Shown: positions 1 to 8,400 of the stretch, piece by piece
Position numbering within the stretch: position 1 is the stretch's first letter
Layout: every line of letters begins with the position of its first letter
NCBI GenBank assembly: GCA_033064195.1
Contig: JARBJD010000727.1
Coordinates: forward strand, 1-20,448
Direction of reading: 5' to 3'
Source: Blattamonas nauphoetae
Lineage: Eukaryota > Preaxostyla > Oxymonadida
DNA length: 20,448 bases
Notes under the pieces: model-generated
Seen by the model: the letters and a program-made list of their open reading frames with translations, nothing else
What the model was told of the DNA's origin: nothing
Database searches by the model: none
Translations under genes and position numbers: made by a program

Positions 1-150
1 ATGATCGAACAAGTAATAGAATATTGATATAATCTCACAAAATGGACGGATATTTTTGGCAACTTTCACTTTTTGTTGACAATAGAGAGAAAGTTGACAA
101 CGAAAAGTCAAAATTTGCATTGTTTTTTCTCGACAGTCCCGTGAAAAGTC

Positions 151-158
151 ATCTCGTG
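151..158. repeat. Left target-site duplication of hAT-like element (ATCTCGTG)
   Basis: The octamer ATCTCGTG lies immediately outside the left end of the element that starts CAGCGCCAACC. The same octamer, in the same orientation, follows the right end at 3065-3072. Eight-base target duplications are the hallmark of hAT transposons. Confidence 0.75.
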
Positions 159-278
159 CAGCGCCAACCGACAGTGGTCACCACAATTCGTATTTTCTTG
201 ATCAAATCTCCAAAAATTTGTTCCTCTTCTTTCCCTAAACAAACCGTTGAATCGTTCATTAAATCACAATCGGTTTGT
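159..278 (+). repeat. Left inverted arm of hAT-like element, outer part
   Basis: This segment matches the reverse complement of 2945-3064 with only a few differences over the outer 100 bases; the matched core is 161-258 against 2960-3059. It continues beyond the inserted element at about 915-990, where the CTGACCGG-rich inner part of the arm resumes. Confidence 0.8.
271..278. repeat. Left target-site duplication of nested element (CGGTTTGT)
   Basis: CGGTTTGT here and CCGTTTGT at 915-922 (7 of 8 identical) bracket the inserted element. If the insert and one copy are left out, the left arm reads ...TCACAATCGGTTTGTAGGC... and aligns with the uninterrupted right arm (minus strand) at ...TCACCAAACGGTTAAGGC.... 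That supports this being the insertion point. Confidence 0.55.
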
Positions 279-914
279 TCTTGAGATTTTACAGTCTGTT
301 GACTTCACTTCAGTCAAGATTTCATCACTTTTTCGTCAATTCTTTATCGCTTCGTTCCATTTTTTGTGACGAATTATTCACTAACTGTTCATTTCTCTCT
401 CAATTTCAGGTCTTCATTTGGTTCTTCACCCTCTTCGGGCAGGTTCGTGAGTGCTTCCTCTTTTCGATGACTCTTCAGAAAGGACATCGAAGGTCCACAA
501 ACCTCCTTAGAAAGTTGATCGGAAACATTGAATCGTCTTTGATGTGACAGGGACAAATGGACGTTGAAGAGCGAGACGAGGTTCAGATCGTTGAGATTGT
601 TCCGAGGATATGGGCGGAGTCGAGTGTCAGAAAGAACAATATGTCCTGGAAAGATTCCGATAAACCGTGCAGACAGCAAGGAACCTGATATTGAGGAGGG
701 AAACAACAGATGCGAGGAGAAGATGTGAGCTCTGGATTCACGATAAATCGCCAAATGAAGACCTGAAATTGAGAGAGAGAATGAACAGGTAGTGAATGAA
801 TTCATCCTGAAAAAATGGACGAAGCGAATAAAAGTCGATTGAAATAATACGAAAAAGTGATGATGAAAACTGGAATGAAGTGAAGTCAACAAACTGTAAA
901 ATCTCAATAACAGA
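279..914. mobile_element. Foldback/MITE-like element with long inverted repeats, inserted in the hAT-like arm
   Basis: The first 145 or so bases (about 281-425) match, in inverted orientation, about 755-907. Both outer ends contain TTGAGATTTTACAG and both inner ends contain CTCAATTTCAGGTCTTCA. The two arms agree at most positions but differ by several substitutions and small indels. The 330-bp centre (about 426-754) is unique. A 172-codon minus-strand frame (389-907) runs through most of the element, but its ends lie inside the inverted repeats and I recognise no domain, so I do not call a gene. The other arm of the host transposon lacks this insert, so it arrived after that transposon. The superfamily is uncertain: the 8-bp duplication fits hAT, but the ends do not begin with CAG. 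Confidence 0.7.
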
Positions 915-990
915 CCGTTTGTAGGCTTGTCTGACCGGCACTGACCGGTCAGTTTTCACCGAAAAGTACTGACGGTCACTGACCGGAGAA
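915..990 (+). repeat. Left inverted arm of hAT-like element, inner part with CTGACCGG cluster
   Basis: After the nested insertion the arm continues with GGCTTGTCTGACCGG, as the right arm does on the minus strand (GGCTTTGTCTGACCGG). CTGACCGG occurs at 931-938, 941-948 and 979-986, with a variant CTGACGGT at 970-977. Clustered subterminal repeats of this kind are typical transposase-binding sites in hAT elements. Confidence 0.6.
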
Positions 991-1476
991 ATTCTGAAAC
1001 CCGTAATAGAGAGTTATCATTTCTCCGAAGTGTTCTCTTTTAAACTTTGTTTTGAGGATTTTAACTGACAAGTGTGAGAGACGATGAAACAGGTGCTAAA
1101 TTGACTCAATTCGTGAGAATTACAGCATTGCCAACATAAAACAACCAACCGATATCTCTGATAGATTATAAGTCGTCAAAGAAGATCAATGGGTTCGATC
1201 CGACATACATTTCATTGACAAGTTTCTTGTGAAATAGTCATTAATATATCAGATTTGTAATCCATATGTAGTCACTTGTTGAAGTGGGAGACTCGAAAGT
1301 GCAAAGAAAGTAATAAATGGCTTTGGTGTGTTGTTTTCTTCAAAGTTGCATTTCTTCTCTCCTTCACCTCCTCCTAGCATCACAGTTCTCAGTCGTCTAT
1401 CTCTGTCTAGAAATCCACTCGATCCGATGAGTGTTCACGGCTGTCACGGCACCAGTAGATGCAACTTCGACACTCA

Positions 1477-1908
1477 TCAATCAAGTCCTCTCGGTTCTGT
1501 GCATTCATTCTTGCGCACTTCGGTCATGTTGAAGACCTGGTTCACCCAGTCAACAACTGGATCTTCGGTGTACACATCCTTCCCGCGAATCGACGAGTCG
1601 GCAACATTCACAACTTTCAAAATGATCTCCAAAGTTGGAGGCGATTGTCGTCTCCCTTCCCGTTCATCGATTCCATGCAGAATGTAGAAAGCGGGGATGA
1701 GGATATTCACACTGCGAGTTTGGAAGCCGTCTCGTACGCTGAGTGGGGTGAAGGTGGAGAGGGAGGTGTGTGTGCTGAGTTTGGATGGCGAAGCGGGCAC
1801 CTCGTGGAGAGTGTCGAGGAGTATATCGAGCGGGATACGAGCCGTTGATTTGATGAGAGTATATAGGATGTTTTCGTGGAGTTGAATGAATGAGGAGACG
1901 GGAAGTGT
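1477..1908 (-). pseudogene. Unidentified protein-coding remnant inside the transposon
   Basis: An open frame of about 143 codons runs on the minus strand from just after a TGA near 1909 to a TGA at 1477. It has no ATG at its 5' end, so it looks like an internal or C-terminal gene piece and not a whole gene. The predicted peptide alternates hydrophobic and polar residues like an all-helical repeat protein (for example SVNILIPAFYILHGI and VVDWVNQVFNM). A faint resemblance to the C-terminal region of tubulin-folding cofactor D (the pattern R-V-x-(I/L)-x-P-x-x-x-x-L-x-x-G) is noted only as a suggestion. I see no transposase signature. It may be a host gene fragment captured by the transposon, or a chance open frame. 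Confidence 0.3.
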
Positions 1909-2044
1909 TCAGAATGCGACTGTTTTCGTTAAGCTATCACAACTTGACGAAGCAATCGAAGAGTATGATGAGAGTGAGTTTTCACACGTTTTTGTTTTCC
2001 TTTTGAATCTCCAGTGTCTTTAAACACCTTCAGGTCTTGTTTCT

Positions 2045-2128
2045 GAGAGATGGTCAATAAACAATCATTCGAATCTCCTTATCGTCGCGTAATCTGTCGA
2101 TAGAGAGATGGTCCAATAAACAATCATT
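2045..2128 (+). repeat. Short direct repeat, 25-26 bp units
   Basis: GAGAGATGGTCAATAAACAA plus ATCATT at 2045-2069 recurs at 2103-2128 with one extra C. The two copies are separated by about 33 bp of unrelated sequence. It lies in the transposon interior; function unknown. Confidence 0.7.
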
Positions 2129-2886
2129 AAAATGACGTCGAAAAACATATGAAATGAGAAGAAACATGAATCACAGACCGATCCTTTCGTTTCATGTCGT
2201 TCCCTCAGTTTGAACGAAATTTGGTTGATATCTACAACAGCTTGGATTCACTGTGGTAAATTGGGGAGAGAATCATGTTCAGCAACGCTGAACTTTCAAT
2301 GGGTTCAGACAGACCAATGGTGGATCATCTGTGAGGAAGATCGATCACCAAGCTTTTCCGTCCACCTGCAGACACAAGTGAACCAAATAGAAACCAAAGG
2401 TTGGTGAAAGGTGATTATGCAGATAGAAATGGAGCCTTCAGCAAAGTGGCGGGCGGTGGTGGGGTTATTTGAGGTTAAACATTGAACTCATCTGGGAAGT
2501 GGCGTTTCTCAACGTGTTCGAAGGCTGTTGACAATGTGTCAGTCACAAACACATTTGTTAAGAATCTTTACGCATTGATTGACAGAAGAGGAGCTGATGA
2601 TGTGAGAGATGGGAGTGATGACTGATCTGCGCTTTAGCGTTCCATCTGAGATTCTTTTCTGATCTAAATAGTGAATATGACAGATAAAGAGAGACAAAAT
2701 CGTGTCAAATGCATGATAAACCCAGAGAAGAACTCAGGAATGAAGAGGATGAGTTGAATTGCACCAATACTTGAAAGAAGGCTGCCAAACGGGTTCATTC
2801 TGCATATTCAAACGTGTATATCTTTCAGGTTGCCAAAGTTTTGCGAATAGCATGTGATTTAATGATTAGATGAGATCTGACCCATT
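2129..2886. other. Transposon interior without recognisable gene
   Basis: The only open frames are short (the longest is about 65 codons, plus strand 2210-2407) and have no recognisable domain. No RNA gene or further long repeat was seen. Confidence 0.5.
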
Positions 2887-3064
2887 GAAGAAATCTGGAC
2901 TGACACTGACCGGTACTTTTGGCCGGTCAGACAAAGCCTTAACCGTTTGGTGACCTTTGTGAACGATTCAACGGTTTGTTTAGGAAAAAGAAGAGGAACA
3001 AATTTTGGAGATTTGATCAAGAAAATACGAATTGTGGTGACCACTGTCGGTTGGTCGCACCCTG
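2887..3064 (-). repeat. Right inverted arm of hAT-like element, uninterrupted
   Basis: Read on the minus strand this arm starts CAGGGTGCGACCAACCGACA and continues through the core shared with 161-258. It then passes directly into the CTGACCGG-containing inner part (motif at 2905-2912, and its complement CCGGTCAG at 2923-2930). Because nothing interrupts it, it serves as the empty-site reference for the insertion in the left arm. Confidence 0.8.
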
Positions 3065-3072
3065 ATCTCGTG
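3065..3072. repeat. Right target-site duplication of hAT-like element (ATCTCGTG)
   Basis: Exact copy of the octamer at 151-158, directly after the right terminus. Confidence 0.75.
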
Positions 3073-3153
3073 AAATGAAAACAACATGATAATGATTCAT
3101 AGTATCCCATTCAGTCATTATTTTATCAATATTCTTTCTTCAACACTCATAAA

Positions 3154-3996
3154 TCAGGAAAACAACACCTCAACTTTCTGACCCGACATACTTTTTCGAC
3201 CCGACATACTAAACCCATGCCACTGGCTCTGGGAAATAACACTTCGAACGCCAATCTTCTTCCACTCTGATCTCGATTCAGAAGGCAGAGAGAAGCAGAT
3301 GCCGTTGCCCGACGAGATCGTCTGCGACGAGTGAGAGAGAAGAACAAGCAATGTCAATCCACTTTGACGAGGAATAATCTTGTCCCAGCAACACAAACGA
3401 TCCAATCATTCCATCGTCGTTCCCAATCGAGCATTCCGAGAGTGTCAGTGAACTGCAATCCGAATCAATCTCAGATGACCCAAGTTCGAATGCTGACTGT
3501 CCGCAAGAAACAATCAACTCCACATTCCGCACACTGACATCTGAGCCCTCCGAGAAGCGGCTTGCAACCCAGCCACGCGAGTCACTCCCATCTGAACAAA
3601 AGTCAAAAGCGAAAGAAAAGACCTCCTCGCAAATCAAACAGAACTGTTTCGAGGCACAGTGTCGTGTTTCGAATCTCAAAGATCGCTGGAGAAGGCTGGC
3701 TGGCATGGTGTTCAGTCGTGGAGGCGAGGCCATTCGTTCCAAATCCATTCTTGTTCGATTCTCCAAAAAATCTTTGTCTTCTCGTTTCCATGCACCAATA
3801 ACCATGTGTTCGACAATGCAATCGTTTCCGATCTCCAAACTCGATTCGAGAGATCAACGCGCGTTTCATTCTTCCCTTCCAGCGATTTATCCAATTCGTC
3901 GTGAAGCAATGAAACACCGAGCCACTGTGTTTCAACTCCTGACATCGATCTCAGGAGACAAGTCACAAGCAGCATGGGCGAGAGAAACCCATTCAT
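3154..3996 (-). pseudogene. Decayed N-terminal piece of a secreted beta-helix surface protein
   Basis: The minus strand from the ATG at 3996 encodes a signal-peptide-like start (MNGFLSPMLLVTCLLRSMSG). A region typical of the oxymonad beta-helix surface family follows, with stretches such as TIALSNTWLLVHGNE, then IFEIRNTTLCLETVLFDL, then VSVRNVELIVSC and SSLTLSECSIGNDD, then SGNGICFSLP. These are spread over three reading frames with changes near 3790, 3600 and 3370 and a stop at 3154. Three frame changes in about 840 bp, and a length far below that of the family (thousands of residues), indicate a truncated relic and not a gene. It lies downstream of, and in the same orientation as, the intact-looking paralogue at 5465-16423. 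The call is inferred from composition and the characteristic order of Ser/Thr-rich strands. Confidence 0.55.
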
Positions 3997-5464
3997 CAGT
4001 CTTCCAACTTTCTCCAGTGTTCTGTGCTCTCTTGATCTCTCAACCCTTTATTCTACATTCTGACACCTTTTTGAAACGTGGGGGTCTAAGGTTAAGAACA
4101 AGAACTGCCCACACACTCGATCTGAGGATGACAAGAACTTTCGCTCGTGATTGATGGAACCAACGATGCGATCGGCGCTACGAGGATGTGGAATGAACGA
4201 ATTGGTATGAGTGGGTGGAATACAATCATCAGTTTCTTTCACCATACCCAAGTAATCATGGTTCATTCAAGCGATCTTTTCGAAAGCATAATATTCTTTT
4301 TCGAGTCTCTTGATTCTAAAAGTTGAGACTGGATTCTGGACTGGACAATGCTCATCGACGTGGGACACATTTTTTACATGCGAACGTACACTGAAATGAT
4401 TCAAATATGGGCAGATTTGTCTGACAGGTGAACAGGATCGGTCAGTTTGTCTTCACAATTCAGAAAAGGACCAGCACGAGTAAACCAATATGATGTGGAA
4501 CAGAAGAAAAAGCTGGTATGTCATGTGACGCGGGAGATATGAGTGAACGATTGACATGGATGAAGCGATGGGGTGAGAAATGTCGTTGAGATGAGAAAAT
4601 GATTGAAATGATCTGAACTGTCAACGCAATCCGATGAACACGATGTGAGAGAAGAGAAGTACAGCGAGGTGAGATGGCCACAATCCTTCGGCAATTCAAG
4701 CCAATGCCGAAGGAGATGAGTGACGTGGAGAAGCAACAGAAGAGACAAAGAGAAGCTCATCCTGTTTGTGTGGAGCGTGAGCGATGGTTCTCAAGAAAAG
4801 AAGAGAGAGAAGTAATCTTCGCTGCGGCCAGGCGAGTCAGCACTCAAAACAAGACTGTGAAGGGAGGCCTCTGTCGCGATGAATGGGGCAGTGCGAGTCT
4901 TCGAGACATGAGTGGCAGACGACATCAGTGGAGTCGGAGGAGGGCGAGGCGATCCCCAAAAATAGCAAGAGAGTGAGTGGCTGAGATGTGATAATGATTG
5001 AGTGCTCTTGATGATGTGTTTCACCGACATAGCGAATTCTTTGTTGAAATTAGGGTGATGTGAGGGTGTGTGGTAAGTAAGGGTGAGATGAGTGATGGCC
5101 GAGCACAAACGATGCTCAAAGCACTGTGATAAGGGTAATCCGTTGTCTCGCTGGCCACGAAGTCTCAGGACGTGCGAAATGACGTGGAATTAGTGTGTGA
5201 CGTGAAAGCACACGTCCAATATTCGTGAGACAGCAGAGACCTCAGATGAAGTGAGTGAATTGAGATGACGAAGCGATCACCACAATTTCGGACGATTTCG
5301 CAGGTTGACGTGGAATGAAGAGCGTGACATGCTGCCAATCACCTTATTGCGAAGAATCACCATTCGGGACTTCGATGAAGTGATCGACTCCAACAGCGAT
5401 GACAAGGACAGGATGCGATTTGTCAGTGTTGTGAATCATCACCGTTCAGAGTGCACAAATCCGG
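3997..5464. other. Intergenic region without convincing gene
   Basis: Only short frames occur here: about 72-105 codons on the minus strand and up to 100 codons on the plus strand at 4674-4976. They are low-complexity or without recognisable features, and none shows family resemblance. A short sequence at 4411-4456 resembles the CTGACCGG-containing subterminal repeats of the transposon (TTTGTCTGACAGG and GATCGGTCAGTTT), possibly an old end. The part next to 5464 is the 3' flank of the large minus-strand gene. Confidence 0.5.
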
Positions 5465-8400
5465 TCAGATCGATGCGAGGACTGTTTTCTTCTTCAGTTG
5501 TTCCTGAATCGACTGTGCCTCTTCGCTCGTCAGCTGGTTCGACTTCTGTCCAATCTCCACCAGCCTTTCCTGAACTTTCTCCAGTGTCGGACGAGCTGTC
5601 TTGTCGACGTCCAGACATTCCGAAATCAGCTCTTTCATTTCAGTCAACACGTTTGTCATGTTTGGCCTTGTTCCTGTTCCCAGTTGACGTTGAGCGTTCA
5701 CTCCATCAATCTCTCCAAACGGAACGATCCCCGTCTCCATCTCCAACAGGACAAGGCCCAAGCTAAAAACCGACGCTGCTCGCAGATCTTCTCGACTCGT
5801 CGCTTCCTTCGTGCTTCCCGTGAATGTGTGATCGTTCTGTCCCAGCTCAGGCGCAATCCACCGATGAAGATTGTCGTTCTCCAACGCGTTCATTCCCAGC
5901 CCTTTGTCCGGAGGGACTGCACCTGTCTCTCGAACCTTCAGAAAAACTTGGTCCTCTGCCCCCAGAAGGATCCAGTGAGGGTTCAGCTTCGCCAGATGCT
6001 GTTGCAGACGCGTGTCTCGCTCCATCCGCTTCAGACCCTCAATAATCTCGAACCCAACATGGAAACGGCGCAGCGGGTGCATGTTCAGGTCGGGCTTGTG
6101 GATTCGGTTGTGCAGGGTGTGTCGTGTGTCAACCACACAAATGTCAAACTTCCCATCACATCGCATCGCTTCACACAGAAACTGCGCTGTCGCTCTCGGT
6201 TCTTCCTCTTCCATCTTTTCGGACTTCAACGAGCGGTCTCGCGACGTATCACCAAATGACAGTTTCGAGTCTCCAATCGTGTCAGACGGGAAGTTGTTCG
6301 CGCTTCGGTCGTCCATAATGTTCAGCGACTCGTCCACTTCCACTTTGATGTCCACAGCATCAAGTTCTTGCTGCGTCAGCAGTGTCATCTGTTCGTCTGA
6401 TTTCTTCCCTTTTCGGCGGTGATAGATCACACACACAATGACAATGAACAGAACAAGTGCAACGATGAGAGAGATCACAATGGGGAGCAGAACCTTCATC
6501 GCTTCAGTCGCGTGAGCTTTCTTCTCCGCTGCTCGACTTTTCTTCACAGTGATCCATTCCGTTCCAGACACGCCATTTCCGAACACGAGACGCAGTCGCC
6601 ATTCGTGTTCGATTTTGAGTGTTTTGGAGAGACGATTCGTTCAAAGTGAGTTCCAGCGATGCTTCGTTCCAGTTTTGGATGTTGGCAGTGGCGAGTGAGA
6701 CTTCTGTCGATTTGTCTGTTGCGATTTGTGACTTCTCGTTCCACTCAAACACATCCAATGACAGCCCACATGGAATCAGCAGTTTCCCAGCAAGTTTCAC
6801 AACTGTTTGTGATGTCTTCTTGTTCGTCTCGACCTTGCTCAGAGAGGGGGTAGTGCTGGGATGAAGAGAGAGTGTGTGGATCCACGATTGGTGATGAGAA
6901 ATGGCACTCTTCTTCAACATTGATCCACGCTGAAGGGGAAATCCTTTGTCCCATCTCCCCACTCAGAGTTTCTACCGTAAGCTGCCCAGTCAAGCAGTGG
7001 ATGTTTCGACGGACTGAAGGGAACGACGAGTTGTCAACAGCGTTGTCGTGGAAGGTGCTCGCTTCCACACGAAGAGATCCTCCATCCATCTCCACTGCTC
7101 CGATTCGGTGGTGGGAGAACTTCACATTCTCGAAGACTGAGGTTGTGTTCACAAGAGTGACGAACGAGTCTGACCAATCACACACATAGTGCGCTTCGTC
7201 TTCCTCTGTTTCATCGTTGACAGTGGTTGTTTGTGCTGTCCAATGAACGAGCTTGACTTGAGAGAAGTTCGTTCCTTCTGATGCCTTCACAAACTTCCCA
7301 ATCGAACAGTTCGTTGTCGAGACTTCCGACAGCGAAACCAAATCAAATAACGAGAAGTCGAACACGGTTGGCGAGAACGAGAGATCAGTCAGAGTCAGGT
7401 TGATCACAACAGCTTGGCCGCCTGTCAGCTGGATGAGAGATGATTTGATGGTGAAGAGGGAGGAGACAGTGTTCGAGTCCAGTTTCACTTCTCCGTTCTC
7501 GTTCACAACAATCCCTCCTTCTTCCAGTGTCGACTGCGACAGATCGAGACTGACGAACGAGAGAAGGAGAGTGTCGGGATCGTCGAATTTGTTGTTCACA
7601 ATCTGTCCCTTCCCAACCATCTTCACCACTCCCCGCTTCTTGTGTCCCTCAATCGTCAGAAAGTCTCCATCCATCCGCATCTGCGTCTTCACTTCTCCTT
7701 CTCCAGTGATCTCCACTGTCCGAACTTTCGTCAATCCAAACGAAGTGTCCACAGACAAACAAGGAAGCTCGCTGCTTCCACAGAGTGGATGGTCCTCGTT
7801 CTTCCCATCCTTCTGAACAACAATCCGTGGAGTAGTGCGAGGATAGAACTCGTACAGGAGAGAGTGAGGGTCGACGTCGGAGATTGATGAAGCTGACTGT
7901 GTCGACGAAGAGAGGAGGACACTCGAACGGAGAGAGGATGTACTCAATGTTCCTTCCCAGTTCTCTTTGTTCAGTGTGTTCGCATCAGCTCCGAGAAGAT
8001 GGATCCAATTGGTTGTGCTGTTCGACATGCACGAAACGAAGAGGCAGTGCTGAACGAGAATCGATCCCGACGAATCTGCTTCCAAAACACATCCCAACCC
8101 ATCCACTCGACTGACCGATGTGAAGTTGCTGTTGGTCATCGTGATCGACCCAGAAGAGGCGATCAGAGGTGTTGATTGGAGCACAATTGATTTCGAGTGT
8201 GTGAAGGAAAATAGAAGGTCGCCTGCTGTGAGATCAATCAGACTGAAGGCGAGGGGGTTGGGTGAGGATCCTGTGATGGTGCAGGAAGTGAACGATAGCG
8301 TGCCAGAAAGTGACGAAAACAGAGACTGGTGCGTCGAATCGGATGGGATGACAATGACGAGAGACGAGAAGGAGAGAGTCGATGGAGTAGCGTCTTTCGG

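Larger units (their letters stand above)
159..3064. mobile_element. Non-autonomous hAT-like DNA transposon carrying a nested insertion
   Basis: Both ends carry the same sequence in inverted orientation. The left end reads CAGCGCCAACCGACAGTGG; the right end, read on the minus strand, begins CAGGGTGCGACCAACCGACA. From 161-258 and 2960-3059 the two arms are nearly identical. Further inward both arms contain clustered CTGACCGG motifs. ATCTCGTG is duplicated exactly on both sides. The CAG-type terminus plus an 8-bp duplication is what the hAT superfamily leaves. The left arm is split by a second element at 279-914; without it the transposon would be about 2.26 kb. I see no transposase motif (hAT C-terminal dimerisation block or BED finger) in any frame, so it must have been moved by an enzyme encoded elsewhere. 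The interior holds a minus-strand protein-like frame (1477-1908) and a short direct repeat. The near-identical outer arms suggest fairly recent activity. Confidence 0.75.

Noticed and set aside
389-907. 172-codon minus-strand frame across the nested element as a transposase gene
   Set aside because: Its ends lie in the inverted repeats, no DDE or DNA-binding motif is visible, and the composition is Ser/His/Phe-rich like translated non-coding sequence.
1193-1201. GTTCGATCC, a match to the tRNA B-box
   Set aside because: No paired T stem flanks it and no A-box, anticodon arm or acceptor stem can be drawn in the preceding 60 bases.
159-3064. Autonomous hAT element
   Set aside because: No frame of sufficient length and no hAT transposase motif was found in the interior.
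3180-3210. Thirteen-base direct repeat GACCCGACATACT as a regulatory site or array
   Set aside because: There are only two copies 18 bp apart within the relic gene, with no further units. It is too small to interpret.
4674-4976. 100-codon plus-strand frame as a small gene
   Set aside because: Its Lys/Arg/Glu-rich composition has no recognisable motif, and no intron or neighbouring exon supports it.
5498-6259. 253-codon open frame on the plus strand
   Set aside because: It lies antisense to the membrane-anchor and pseudokinase region, whose minus-strand reading has clear domain features. The plus frame has none and reflects codon bias.
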